DNA of 64,000 nucleotides from Geobacter sp. AOG2 (GTDB lineage: Bacteria; Desulfobacterota; Desulfuromonadia; Geobacterales; Pseudopelobacteraceae): the NCBI RefSeq assembly GCF_019972295.1, contig NZ_BLJA01000001.1, positions 1,696,107-1,760,106 on the forward strand, written 5' to 3'. This document shows, one piece after another, positions 7,352 to 16,317 of the stretch. The notes beneath the pieces were generated by a model. The model had not been told where the DNA came from. It ran no database searches and saw only the letters and a list, made by a program, of their open reading frames with translations. The position numbers were made by a program, and so were the translations under genes. The first letter of the stretch is position 1, and each line of letters opens with the position of its first letter.

Positions 7352-10342
7352 ATGGCATACAGAATCGAAGTGGCCCTGAAGGAGGGTGTCCGCGACGCCC
7401 GCGGAGAGCGGATCAAACGGGAAATCGAGCATTTCCTGCACTTGCAGGTGAACGAGGTCCGTACCATTGACGTCTATACCGTGGATGCCCCTCTTACGCA
7501 GGAAGAACTCCATCAGACTGCGGCTGGCCCGTTCAGCGACCCGGTTATCCAGGAGTGGAGTATCGAACGGCCCTTGGCGGCCGGTTTCGATTTTGCCGTG
7601 GAGGTCGGCTTCCGTCCCGGCGTGACCGACAACGTGGGGCGCACCGCCCGGGAAGCCGTCGAATATCTGACCGGCCGTCCCTTTGCCGCCGGCGAGGGGG
7701 TCTACTATTCGGTGCAATACCTGCTGAAGGGGACCTTTGAGCTGTCCGACGTGGAAGGCATCGCCACCGGTCTCTTGTGCAATACCCTTATCCAGCGTTA
7801 TAGCGTGCTCTCGGCGGCCGATTTCATGGCCCGGCGCGGGTTTTCGCCGACGGTTCCCAAGGTGCTGGCCGAGGTTAAGGCTGAGGTGCGCGAGATTGAT
7901 CTGAACGTTTCCGACGAGGATTTGTTGCGCATCAGCAAAGAAGGGGTACTGGCCCTGACCCTGGAAGAAATGCGGATCATCCAGGCCCACTACCGCGATC
8001 CGCTGGTCATAGCGAAGCGCACCACCGTAGGTTTGGGCGCTAACCCAACCGATGTGGAATTGGAGTGCCTGGCCCAGACTTGGTCCGAGCACTGTAAGCA
8101 CAAGATATTTTCGGGCACGGTGCAGTACGAGGACGAAGAGGGCAACAAACAGGAGATCAAATCCCTGTTCAAGTCGTTCATCCAGCGTACCACCAAGGAT
8201 GTGCGCGCAAATTTGGGTGACAGGGACTTCTGCCTGTCGGTGTTCAAGGATAATGCCGGGGTCATCAAGTTCAACGACCAACAGTCGCTGGTCTTCAAGG
8301 TGGAGACCCACAATTCGCCGTCGGCCCTGGACCCCTACGGCGGGGCGTTGACCGGCATTGTGGGAGTCAACCGCGACCCCTTCGGCACGGGGCAGGGGGC
8401 CAAACTGATCTTCAATACCGATGTTTTCTGTTTCGCCGACCCGTTTTATGAAAAACCGTTACCCGCGCGCCTGCTCCATCCCCGGCGCATTTACGAAGGG
8501 GTAGTGGAGGGCGTCGAGCATGGCGGCAACAAGAGCGGCATCCCCACGGTCAACGGTTCGCTGGTCTTTGACGAGCGTTTTGCCGGCAAACCTCTGGTGT
8601 TCTGCGGTACAGCCGGGATAATGCCGCGCGAAATCAACGGTCAGCCGAGCCATGAAAAATCCATCCATCCGGGCGACCTGATCGTGATGACCGGCGGCCG
8701 TATCGGCAAGGATGGAATTCACGGCGCGACCTTTTCGTCCGAGGAGTTGAACGAGAACTCGCCGGTTACGGCGGTGCAGATCGGCGATCCCATCACCCAG
8801 AAGCGCATGTTCGACTTCCTGATCCGTGCGCGGGACAAGGCGCTCTATCGTTTCATTACCGACAACGGTGCCGGGGGGCTCTCTTCCTCGGTGGGAGAGA
8901 TGGCCGGCGAATGTGGCGGCTGCCGGATGGACCTGGCTAAGGCGCCCCTCAAGTATCCCGGTCTCAATCCGTGGGAAATTCTCATCTCCGAAGCCCAGGA
9001 ACGCATGTCCCTGGCGGTGCCGCCGGAACGGATCGAAGAGTTCATGGGCATGGCCAAACGTTTCGGCGTGGAGGCCACGGTTCTGGGCGAGTTCACCGAC
9101 AGCGGCGTGTTCCACGTCCTCTACGACGGCCGCACCGTGGCCTGGTTGCCTATGGCGTTCATGCACGAGGGACTGCCCCCCATGCAACTGCCCGCCAAAT
9201 GGGTGCCGCCCCGGCATGCGGAGCCGGTAGTAGAGGTCAAGGGGGATTACTCCGACGATCTGGCGGCCCTCTTGTCGTCCCTCAATATCTGCTCCAAGGA
9301 ATCAGTGGTGCGGCGGTACGATCACGAGGTTCAGGGCGGCTCGGTGGTCAAGCCGTTTGGCGGCGTTACCAACGACGGCCCCTCCGACGCAGCCGTGGTG
9401 CGGCCGATTCTGGATTCCTTTGAAGGTGTGGTGACGGCCCACGGCATCTGCCCCCGCTATTCCGACATCGATACCTACCACATGACCGCCAACGCCATCG
9501 ACGAGGCATTGCGCAACTATGTGGCAGTGGGCGGTTCCCTCGATTTGGTGGCCGGCCTGGATAACTTCTGCTGGTGCGATCCGGTCCTGTCGGAGAAAAC
9601 CCCGGACGGCCCCTACAAGATGGCTCAATTGGTGCGCTCCAACCAGGCGCTGTACGACATTTGCATGGCCTATAATCTGCCGCTGATTTCGGGCAAGGAT
9701 TCCATGAAGAACGACTTTTACGATGGCTCCACCAAAATTTCGATTCCGCCGACCCTGCTCTTCTCGGTGATCGGCAAGATCGAGGATGCCCGCAAGGCTG
9801 TCACCATGGACGTCAAACGGCCCGGAGACATCGTGTATCTGCTGGGCAAGACAGGCGACGAACTGGGCGGCTCGGAGTATTTCGCCCTCAGGGGCGCCGT
9901 CGGCAACAAGGTGCCCCTGGTGGACACCAACCGGGCGTACAAGCGGTACCAGGCCTACCACCAGGCGGTCACGCAAGGGCTGGTGGCCTCCTGTCACGAT
10001 CTTTCCGACGGCGGCCTGGCTGTGGCGGCGGCAGAATCGGCCTTTGCCGGGGGGTACGGCATGAGTCTGGATCTCTCCCGGGCGCTCTGGAAGGGCGACG
10101 CGGCGGGCAAATCCGATGCGGCGCTGCTCTTCGCCGAATCGGCGTCGCGCCACCTGGTGACGGTCCATCCCGAGAAGCGGGACGAGTTCGAGTCGGTTAT
10201 GAGCGGCAACTGCTTCGCCTCCATCGGCGTGGTGACCGCGGAGCCGGAGCTTGCCATTGCCGGACTGAACGGCACTGCCGTGGTACGCGCCGAGCTGGCG
10301 GTGTTGAAGGAAGCCTGGCAGAAGACATTAAGGGAGCTGTGA
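7352..10342 (+). CDS. purL: Phosphoribosylformylglycinamidine synthase, synthetase subunit with built-in PurS-like N-terminus
   Basis: Catalyses ATP-dependent conversion of FGAR to FGAM using ammonia from PurQ. The 996-residue chain is longer than small PurL (about 730) and shorter than the fused large enzyme (about 1300): it has two PurS-like segments at the N-terminus (VALKEGVRDARGERIK near 5-20 and VEVGFRPGVTDNVGRTARE near 85-105), then duplicated AIRS-type synthetase domains, but no glutaminase domain, which is supplied by the adjacent purQ. A frame is open from 7316, but ATG 7352 gives the usual MAYRIEV start. purQ begins 1 nt after its stop. Confidence 0.95.
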   Translation: MAYRIEVALKEGVRDARGERIKREIEHFLHLQVNEVRTIDVYTVDAPLTQEELHQTAAGPFSDPVIQEWSIERPLAAGFDFAVEVGFRPGVTDNVGRTAREAVEYLTGRPFAAGEGVYYSVQYLLKGTFELSDVEGIATGLLCNTLIQRYSVLSAADFMARRGFSPTVPKVLAEVKAEVREIDLNVSDEDLLRISKEGVLALTLEEMRIIQAHYRDPLVIAKRTTVGLGANPTDVELECLAQTWSEHCKHKIFSGTVQYEDEEGNKQEIKSLFKSFIQRTTKDVRANLGDRDFCLSVFKDNAGVIKFNDQQSLVFKVETHNSPSALDPYGGALTGIVGVNRDPFGTGQGAKLIFNTDVFCFADPFYEKPLPARLLHPRRIYEGVVEGVEHGGNKSGIPTVNGSLVFDERFAGKPLVFCGTAGIMPREINGQPSHEKSIHPGDLIVMTGGRIGKDGIHGATFSSEELNENSPVTAVQIGDPITQKRMFDFLIRARDKALYRFITDNGAGGLSSSVGEMAGECGGCRMDLAKAPLKYPGLNPWEILISEAQERMSLAVPPERIEEFMGMAKRFGVEATVLGEFTDSGVFHVLYDGRTVAWLPMAFMHEGLPPMQLPAKWVPPRHAEPVVEVKGDYSDDLAALLSSLNICSKESVVRRYDHEVQGGSVVKPFGGVTNDGPSDAAVVRPILDSFEGVVTAHGICPRYSDIDTYHMTANAIDEALRNYVAVGGSLDLVAGLDNFCWCDPVLSEKTPDGPYKMAQLVRSNQALYDICMAYNLPLISGKDSMKNDFYDGSTKISIPPTLLFSVIGKIEDARKAVTMDVKRPGDIVYLLGKTGDELGGSEYFALRGAVGNKVPLVDTNRAYKRYQAYHQAVTQGLVASCHDLSDGGLAVAAAESAFAGGYGMSLDLSRALWKGDAAGKSDAALLFAESASRHLVTVHPEKRDEFESVMSGNCFASIGVVTAEPELAIAGLNGTAVVRAELAVLKEAWQKTLREL

Positions 10343-10343
10343 C

Positions 10344-11171
10344 ATGAAAAAAACCCGTGCCATCGTCATCACCGGAAACGGCACCAACTGCGAGACCGAG
10401 GCGGCTCATGCCTGCCGCCTGGGGGGCTTCGACGAGGCGGTCATCGCCCATATCGCCGAGATCCTCTCCGGCGAGATCAGTCTGGACGACTTCCATTTCC
10501 TTAACCTGACCGGCGGTTTTCTGGACGGCGACGACCTGGGGAGCGCCAAGGCCCAGGCCAACCGCCTGAAACATGCCGGTGTCGCCGGTACGGGCGAGAA
10601 GTTGGTGGAACAGTTCACCCGCTTCATCGCTGCCGGCAAGCTGATCCTGGGGGTCTGCAACGGCTTCCAACTGATGGTCAAAATGGGCATGCTGCCCGGT
10701 TTTGACGGCGATTTTCTGACCCAGCGCACGACCCTGACTTTTAACGACTGCGGCCGCTTTCAGGATCGCTGGGTGTACCTGAAGGCTGATCCCGCATCGC
10801 CCAGCGTCTTTACCCAAGGGATTGAACAGGGTATCTACCTGCCTATGCGCCACGGCGAGGGAAAGTTTCTCTGCGATTCGGCTGCGACCCTGGAGCGTAT
10901 CGAGCGGGAACACTTGGCGGTGCTGAAATACTCCGGACCGGATTACGGGGCTGCGACCATGGAGTTTCCGCTGAATCCCAATGGGGCTCAAAACGCCATT
11001 GCCGGCCTTTGTGACCCGACCGGCCGCTTGATGGGGCTCATGCCTCATCCCGAGGCCTTTGTGCATTACACCCAACACCCCCGTTGGACCCGGGAAGAGC
11101 TGCCGGAAGAGGGTGATGGGTTGAAGCTGTACCGCAACGCTGCGGAGTATGTGAGGGGAAATCTTGTATAA
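10344..11171 (+). CDS. purQ: Phosphoribosylformylglycinamidine synthase, glutaminase subunit
   Basis: Supplies ammonia to PurL by hydrolysing glutamine. The 275-residue class I amidotransferase shows the nucleophile elbow GVCNGFQ (C105) and the C-terminal catalytic HxE in LMPHPEAF. At about 275 residues it is longer than the small PurQ of Bacillus (about 225) and resembles the glutaminase domain of the large fused enzyme, matching its partner, which is a large-type PurL lacking that domain. The two genes are separated by a single base and must form one complex. Confidence 0.95.
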   Translation: MKKTRAIVITGNGTNCETEAAHACRLGGFDEAVIAHIAEILSGEISLDDFHFLNLTGGFLDGDDLGSAKAQANRLKHAGVAGTGEKLVEQFTRFIAAGKLILGVCNGFQLMVKMGMLPGFDGDFLTQRTTLTFNDCGRFQDRWVYLKADPASPSVFTQGIEQGIYLPMRHGEGKFLCDSAATLERIEREHLAVLKYSGPDYGAATMEFPLNPNGAQNAIAGLCDPTGRLMGLMPHPEAFVHYTQHPRWTREELPEEGDGLKLYRNAAEYVRGNLV

Positions 11172-11182
11172 ACTCAAAATCA

Positions 11183-11273
11183 GCCACAGAGTAACTGAGA
11201 CACAGAGAAAATATTTTGCAAAAATACTTTTGGTTTTCTCCTGCATTTCTCTTAGTCTCGGTGTCTTTGTGGC
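11183..11273. repeat. Imperfect long inverted repeat in the purQ-purF gap
   Basis: GCCACAGAGTAACTGAGACACAGAGAAA-like left arm (start 11183) pairs with a right arm ending GTGTCTTTGTGGC at 11273. The roughly 28-nt arms surround a T/A-rich centre. It occupies nearly all of the gap. Such GCCACAGAG...CTCTGTGGC elements are familiar as dispersed intergenic repeats in Geobacter genomes (from memory). Confidence 0.6.
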
Positions 11274-11307
11274 GATGCGCTGTTTCAAGCTTAAGGAGCC
11301 TTAATCC

Positions 11308-12735
11308 ATGGATTTCACCAAGCCACACGAAGAATGCGGCGTTTTCGGCGTCTACAATCATTCCGAGGCATCCAACCTGACGTATCTGGGGCTGTATGCT
11401 CTCCAGCATCGCGGGCAGGAAAGCTGCGGCATCGTATCATCGGACGGCACGACCCTGCACGCCCACAAGCGCATGGGGTTGGTAGCCGATGTGTTCGGCA
11501 ATCAAGAGGTTTTCAAGAAACTGCCTGGAAAATCAGCCATCGGCCATGTGCGCTACTCCACCGCCGGCGCCTCGGTTGAGAAGAATGTGCAGCCGATCAT
11601 GGTGGACTACTCCCGGGGCTCCATAGCCGTGGCCCACAACGGCAACCTGGTGAACGCCCAACTGCTTAAGGCCGAGCTGGAAGCCTACGGCTCCATCTTC
11701 CAGACCACCATGGACACGGAGATCATCATTCACCTGCTGGCAATCTCCCACACCAATTCCTTGGTGGACCGCATCGTGGATGCCCTCAATCGTATCAAGG
11801 GCGCCTACTGTTTGTTGTTCTTGACCGAGAGCCGCATGATTGCTGTACGCGACCCCAACGGTTTTCGCCCCCTCTGCCTGGGCAGGCTGGGTGATGCCTG
11901 GGTCGTGGCCTCTGAGAGCTGCGCCCTGGACCTGATTGAGGCCGAGTTCGTAAGGGAAATCGAACCGGGCGAGATGATTGTCTGCACCAGGGACGGCAAC
12001 ATGAAGTCCCTGTTTCCCTTCAAGAAGGTCGAACCGACCCCCTGTATCTTCGAATTCGTCTATTTTGCCCGGCCCGACTCCTATATATTCGGCAAGAACG
12101 TCTATCTGGCCCGCAAGGAATTGGGGCGGCAGTTGGCCCGCGAACACGCCGTCGATGCCGACATCGTCATTCCGGTACCCGATTCCGGTGTTCCGGCCGC
12201 CATGGGATACGCCGAAGAGTCCGGAATCCGCTTCGAGATGGCCCTGATCCGCAACCATTATGTAGGACGGACCTTTATCGAACCGGCCCAGGCAATCCGC
12301 CATTTCGGAGTTAAGATCAAACTCAACCCGGTACGGGAAATCCTTAAGGGTAAACGTGTCGTGGTCATTGACGACTCCATCGTGCGCGGCACCACATCCC
12401 GCAAGATCGTCAAGATGGTGCGCAATGCCGGGGCCAAGGAGGTGCACATGCGCATCTCTTCTCCCCCCACCAGCTATCCCTGCTACTACGGTATCGATAC
12501 CCCTAACCGCAAAGAACTGATCTCCTCTTCCCACACAAACGACGAAATTTGTCGTTATATCACCGCAGACTCATTGGGTTATCTGTCCGAAGAGGGATTG
12601 GTCAATTCGGTCGGTATGGGAAATACCGGTTTTTGCAAGGCATGTTTTGCCGGAACTTACCCGGTTGCATTCCCCCGGCCGGCCTTAAAGCCGCAGATGG
12701 GACTTTTCGAAGAGGAGTACAGCGAGCATGAATGA
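11308..12735 (+). CDS. purF: Amidophosphoribosyltransferase (glutamine PRPP amidotransferase)
   Basis: Catalyses the first committed purine step, PRPP plus glutamine to phosphoribosylamine. The 475-residue protein starts with a nine-residue stretch followed by C10 ([12 protein letters not shown]), so it is the propeptide-bearing Bacillus-type enzyme in which that Cys is exposed by processing. The PRPP motif [13 protein letters not shown] is near 351-363. Cysteines near 245, near 391 and in GFCKACFAG (near 443-446) fit the four [4Fe-4S] ligands of this type. It overlaps the next gene by 8 nt. Confidence 0.97.
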   Translation: MDFTKPHEECGVFGVYNHSEASNLTYLGLYALQHRGQESCGIVSSDGTTLHAHKRMGLVADVFGNQEVFKKLPGKSAIGHVRYSTAGASVEKNVQPIMVDYSRGSIAVAHNGNLVNAQLLKAELEAYGSIFQTTMDTEIIIHLLAISHTNSLVDRIVDALNRIKGAYCLLFLTESRMIAVRDPNGFRPLCLGRLGDAWVVASESCALDLIEAEFVREIEPGEMIVCTRDGNMKSLFPFKKVEPTPCIFEFVYFARPDSYIFGKNVYLARKELGRQLAREHAVDADIVIPVPDSGVPAAMGYAEESGIRFEMALIRNHYVGRTFIEPAQAIRHFGVKIKLNPVREILKGKRVVVIDDSIVRGTTSRKIVKMVRNAGAKEVHMRISSPPTSYPCYYGIDTPNRKELISSSHTNDEICRYITADSLGYLSEEGLVNSVGMGNTGFCKACFAGTYPVAFPRPALKPQMGLFEEEYSEHE

Positions 12736-13276
12736 CCGTGAACAACTGAAAAAGATCATCCTGGAACTGTCCTATGAAAAACGGCTTGTGACCTTGGCTT
12801 CGGGCCGGCAGAGCGATTTCTACTTCGACGGCAAGCAGACCACCTTGCACGCGGAAGGCGGCTTTCTGGTGGGCAAACTTTTCTACGAGGCGATCAAGGA
12901 TGTGGAAGGTGTTGAAGCGGTAGGCGGCATCACCCTAGGGGCCGACCCCATAGCCACAGCCACCTCGATCGCCGCCCATCTGGACGGTAAAAGAATGCAT
13001 GCCTTCATCATCCGCAAGGAGCCCAAGGGGCACGGTACCGGCCAGTGGCTGGAGGGGCGCAAGAATCTGCCCCCCGGGACCGGTGTGGTTATTGTCGAGG
13101 ACGTGGTCACCACCGGCGGTTCCTCCATGAAGGCCGTACGCCGGGCGGAAGAGGAAGGGCTGAAGGTACTGGGCATCGTCACCCTGGTTGACCGCGAGGA
13201 GGGCGGCCGGGAAAATATTGAGGCCGAAGGTTTCTGGTTGAAAACCATTTTCACAAGGTCTGAACTCGTCGCTTAA
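12728..13276 (+). CDS. pyrE: Orotate phosphoribosyltransferase
   Basis: Converts orotate and PRPP to OMP in pyrimidine synthesis. The 182-residue protein has the loop [14 protein letters not shown] and the PRPP motif [13 protein letters not shown] near 122-134. ATG 12728 lies inside the end of purF with GAGG in the purF coding sequence just upstream, and its stop TAA shares one base with the ATG of tlyA, so purF, pyrE and tlyA look translationally coupled. Confidence 0.95.
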   Translation: MNDREQLKKIILELSYEKRLVTLASGRQSDFYFDGKQTTLHAEGGFLVGKLFYEAIKDVEGVEAVGGITLGADPIATATSIAAHLDGKRMHAFIIRKEPKGHGTGQWLEGRKNLPPGTGVVIVEDVVTTGGSSMKAVRRAEEEGLKVLGIVTLVDREEGGRENIEAEGFWLKTIFTRSELVA

Positions 13277-14370
13277 TGGTGGTAAAAGATCGCCTTGATA
13301 AGCTGATGGTCACCCGCGGCCTGGCCCCTTCTCGTGAAAAGGCCCAGGCTCTCATCATGGCCGGCCAGGTGGTGGTGGGAGATCATGCAGCCGACAAGGC
13401 CGGGCAGCAGGTAAGCGCGGATGCCGAGATCCGCATCAAGGGGGAGGTTCTCCCCTATGTGGGCCGGGGTGGTCTCAAGCTCAGGAAGGCGCTGGATGAA
13501 TTCGGCGTCGATGTCGGCGGTCTGGTTGCCATAGATGTGGGGGCATCCACCGGCGGCTTCACCGACTGTCTGTTGCAGTCTGGAGCGCGCAAAGTTTTTG
13601 CCGTGGACGTGGGCTACGGCCAGTTGGCTTGGAAACTGCGTCAGGATTCCAGGGTCATCAACCTTGAGAAGACCAATGTCCGTTATCTTGCCCCGGACCG
13701 GCTCGATGAGGTCCCGGCACTGGCGGTCATCGATGCCTCCTTTATCTCCCTAGGTAAGGTCCTGCCGGCCGTGGCCGGGCTTGTCAGGCCAGGCGGCCGC
13801 ATCATTGCCCTGATCAAACCGCAGTTCGAAGTGGGTCGGGGCGAGGTGGGGAAGGGGGGGATCGTCCGTGACCCGGCTGCGCATGAAAAGGCTGTCGCCG
13901 GAGTCCGGCAGGCTGCGACGGAGTTGGGTATCCGGGTGTGCGGGGTGTGCGATTCTCCCATTCTGGGCGCGGACGGCAACCGGGAGTTTCTGATATTGTT
14001 AGCGCTACCGGAGGATATGAATATGGAGCAGCAATGCCTGTTTTGCAAAATTATCGACGGTGATATTCCGGCAACCAAGGTGTATGAAGACGAGTTCATG
14101 GTGGCAATCGAGGATATTGCTCCCAAGGCCCCCCTGCACCTGTTGCTGATCCCGAAACGCCATTTTTCCAACTGCCTTGATATGGCCGAAGGGGACGCTT
14201 CGCGGGTTGGTCACCTGTTTCGAATCGCCGGGGAGCTTGCCCGCCAGAAGGGTTTTGATGAACGCGGATTTCGGATAGTTCAGAACAACGGTGAGGGGGC
14301 CGGGCAATCGGTCTTCCACATCCACTTTCATCTTTTGGCTGGGCGCGATTTCACTTGGCCTCCCGGGTAA
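13276..14370 (+). CDS. TlyA-type rRNA methyltransferase fused in frame to a HIT-family hydrolase
   Basis: One uninterrupted 364-codon frame covers two normally separate proteins. Residues about 1-249 are TlyA/hemolysin A: an N-terminal S4 RNA-binding domain (VKDRLDKLMVTRGL...) and an FtsJ-like SAM domain (AIDVGASTGGFTDCLL near 85, IKPQFEVGR). Such proteins are 2'-O-ribose rRNA methyltransferases. Residues about 250-364 are a HIT nucleotide hydrolase (CLFCKIIDGDIPATKVYED, HIHFHLLAG). TlyA would normally stop soon after EFLILLALP, but here LPEDMNMEQQ runs through without a stop. Internal initiation at 14023 may also make free HIT protein. A sequencing error removing a stop is possible. Confidence 0.85.
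   Translation: MVVKDRLDKLMVTRGLAPSREKAQALIMAGQVVVGDHAADKAGQQVSADAEIRIKGEVLPYVGRGGLKLRKALDEFGVDVGGLVAIDVGASTGGFTDCLLQSGARKVFAVDVGYGQLAWKLRQDSRVINLEKTNVRYLAPDRLDEVPALAVIDASFISLGKVLPAVAGLVRPGGRIIALIKPQFEVGRGEVGKGGIVRDPAAHEKAVAGVRQAATELGIRVCGVCDSPILGADGNREFLILLALPEDMNMEQQCLFCKIIDGDIPATKVYEDEFMVAIEDIAPKAPLHLLLIPKRHFSNCLDMAEGDASRVGHLFRIAGELARQKGFDERGFRIVQNNGEGAGQSVFHIHFHLLAGRDFTWPPG
14023..14370 (+). CDS. HIT-family nucleotide hydrolase, alternative internal translation product
   Basis: The HIT part can be made alone: GGAGG at 14010-14014 stands 8 nt before ATG 14023 (and 2 nt before ATG 14017), an optimal ribosome-binding arrangement inside the upstream coding sequence. The resulting protein of 115 residues has the usual HIT length, a metal-type N-terminal CLFCKII and the histidine triad HIHFH near its end. 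Members hydrolyse nucleoside phosphoramidates or dinucleotides such as Ap4A. Listed separately because both the fused and free forms are plausible. Confidence 0.6.
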   Translation: MEQQCLFCKIIDGDIPATKVYEDEFMVAIEDIAPKAPLHLLLIPKRHFSNCLDMAEGDASRVGHLFRIAGELARQKGFDERGFRIVQNNGEGAGQSVFHIHFHLLAGRDFTWPPG

Positions 14371-14389
14371 GAGAAGGGGACATAACAAC

Positions 14390-14929
14390 ATGAAACGTAT
14401 TATATCGGTTTTGGCGCTGACGCTCCTCTGGTCGTTGCCGGTGAAGGCCGAGACCTATACCTGGACCGATAAGAGCGGCACCGTCAACTTCAGCGACGAT
14501 TATTCCAGCATACCGAAACAGTACCGCAGGAAGGTTCGCAAGCTGGGGGATATGGATGCTGCGCCGGCAGCAGCCGACACTGCGAAGGATGGGGGGGGGC
14601 AGCAGCCGGTGCGGCCTTCAACATCAGTGATTGGTAATCCCGGTACTGCTGGAGCCGATTCCGCAAATGGATTGTACGGAGGAAAAAAGGCTGAGGTTTG
14701 GCAGCAGGAGTTCAAGGCCCGCGAAGCGGAATACAAACGGTTGGAACGTGAGCTTACGCAGTTGGAGGGCCTTATCAAAAATCCTGTGGGGATATCACAG
14801 GAACGTATGTGGGGGTTGCCTCAGGAGTTCAGGGAAACGCAAAAACGGTATAATGAAGCCATCAAGTCGTACAACGACCTGAATGACGCCGCAAACAAAG
14901 TCGGTCTGCCAGCGGAGTTGAGAAAATAG
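14390..14929 (+). CDS. Secreted DUF4124-domain protein
   Basis: A 179-residue protein with an N-terminal signal peptide (MKRIISVLALTLLWSLPVKA) followed by the DUF4124 pattern ETYTWTDKSGTVNFSDDYSSIP. The middle is Pro/Ala/Gly-rich and the C-terminal half (about 100-179) is charged and predicted helical or coiled coil. Start ATG 14390 follows AAGGGGA. It is the last gene before a terminator. A second DUF4124 protein is at 33765-34112. The family is envelope-associated; its role is unknown. Confidence 0.8.
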   Translation: MKRIISVLALTLLWSLPVKAETYTWTDKSGTVNFSDDYSSIPKQYRRKVRKLGDMDAAPAAADTAKDGGGQQPVRPSTSVIGNPGTAGADSANGLYGGKKAEVWQQEFKAREAEYKRLERELTQLEGLIKNPVGISQERMWGLPQEFRETQKRYNEAIKSYNDLNDAANKVGLPAELRK

Positions 14930-14958
14930 CGGCAATCGCACAAAAACTGAAGACCCAT

Positions 14959-14990
14959 AAAGGCCCGTCGGATATTTCGGCGGGCCTTTT
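14959..14990. terminator. Bidirectional intrinsic terminator between convergent genes
   Basis: AAAGGCCCGTCG-GATATTT-CGGCGGGCCTTTT forms a roughly 12-bp GC-rich stem with A and T runs on both sides. It lies between the plus-strand DUF4124 gene and the minus-strand Nramp-type gene. Confidence 0.85.
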
Positions 14991-15011
14991 ATCATGGGGC
15001 AGATTATGCGG

Positions 15012-16310
15012 CTAGAAGGCCAGCAGGTTCTTAATAGCACCGGGTACGGCCATGTCCATGGTCATGACGAGGGTCATCACGATCATAATCACAACCGTCA
15101 GCCAAGCAATCGTGTTGAATATGGGGCCATTGACAAATTTTCCCATGAGTTTGCGGTCGTTCACCAGGATCTGCATGAAGATCAGAATGAATGGTAACAC
15201 CGCCCCGTTTACGACCTGGGAAAGAAACATGATCTGGAGAAGTGGCGCCCTGGGGATCAGGATCAGACCGGCGCTTATGATGATGATGATGGTAAAGAGC
15301 CAGAAAAATTGGGGGGCCCGTTCGAAATCCTTGTCAACGCCCGACTCCCACCCCATGCCCTCACAGATATAAAAGGCCGTGGAGAGCGGCAGGATACAGG
15401 CTGCAAACAACGACGCATTGAAGAGGCCAAAGGCGAACAACGTGGATGCGTGTCTGCCCACAAGCGGCTTGAGCGCAAGGGCCGCGTCGGTGGCGGTTTC
15501 AACCTTCAAGCCCTGGACATTGATGGTGGCGGCGCAGGCCACCACGATAAAAAAAGCGACCACAATAGCCATGATGCAGCCAAAGATGACATCCAGGCGC
15601 GTAAAGGCATACTGTTCGGCGGTGATCCCCTTCTCCACTACGGCCGACTGCTGGTAAAACTGCATCCACGGGGCAATGGTGGTTCCGACAAGGCCGACCA
15701 TGGTCATGGTGAAGGCGCTGTCGGATCGAAACGTCGGGGTAATACTGGCCTTAAGGATTATGTCCCATTTGGGGCCGGCCATGAAAGCGGCGATGGGATA
15801 GGCGACGTAGACCATGCAGGCCACCAGGAAGACCTTCTCCACAGTCTTGTACGATCCCTTGACAATGAGCAGCCAGACCACAAGGGCGCTGATGGGAACT
15901 GAGGCATACTTGCTGATGCCGAATATTTCGAGGCTGGCTGCGATGCCGGCGAATTCGGAGATGGAGTTGCCCATATTGGTCAAGAGCAGAGCGATCATCA
16001 CATAGAAGGTTACCTTGACCCCGAACGACTCGCGGATCAGATCTGCAAGCCCTTTGCCGGTAACGGCGCCCATGCGGGCGCACATCTCCTGAATCACCAC
16101 CAGGGCCACCGTGGTGGGAAGCATGGTCCAGAGCAGGTCGTTGCCGTAGTTGGCACCGGCCAGGGAGTAGGTCGTGATGCCGCCGGCATCGTTGTCCACA
16201 TTGGCGGTGATGATACCCGGCCCAAGAATCGCCAGAAACAGCATGATGTTCCGGGGATTCACGCTTTTAAGCGGCTTGAGGAACCTGAATAAGGATATAC
16301 CGGTGAACAT
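15012..16310 (-). CDS. Nramp-family divalent metal transporter, likely the Mg2+-transporting (NRMT-like) branch
   Basis: A 432-residue membrane protein with about 11 hydrophobic helices and the Nramp TM1 frame GPG....D. The classical TM1 motif DPGN reads DAGG here (D41-G44), and the TM6 MPH motif reads APW (A213-W215), so the metal-binding Asp is kept but the Asn and the soft Met ligand are lost. Loss of that Met is what distinguishes Nramp-related magnesium transporters from Mn/Fe carriers. Its start is 7 nt downstream of the stop of an MgtE_N/CBS gene, and both lie behind an M-box Mg2+ riboswitch, so Mg2+ uptake is the best reading. Confidence 0.85.
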   Translation of the reverse strand: MFTGISLFRFLKPLKSVNPRNIMLFLAILGPGIITANVDNDAGGITTYSLAGANYGNDLLWTMLPTTVALVVIQEMCARMGAVTGKGLADLIRESFGVKVTFYVMIALLLTNMGNSISEFAGIAASLEIFGISKYASVPISALVVWLLIVKGSYKTVEKVFLVACMVYVAYPIAAFMAGPKWDIILKASITPTFRSDSAFTMTMVGLVGTTIAPWMQFYQQSAVVEKGITAEQYAFTRLDVIFGCIMAIVVAFFIVVACAATINVQGLKVETATDAALALKPLVGRHASTLFAFGLFNASLFAACILPLSTAFYICEGMGWESGVDKDFERAPQFFWLFTIIIIISAGLILIPRAPLLQIMFLSQVVNGAVLPFILIFMQILVNDRKLMGKFVNGPIFNTIAWLTVVIMIVMTLVMTMDMAVPGAIKNLLAF

Positions 16311-16317
16311 TACGTCT

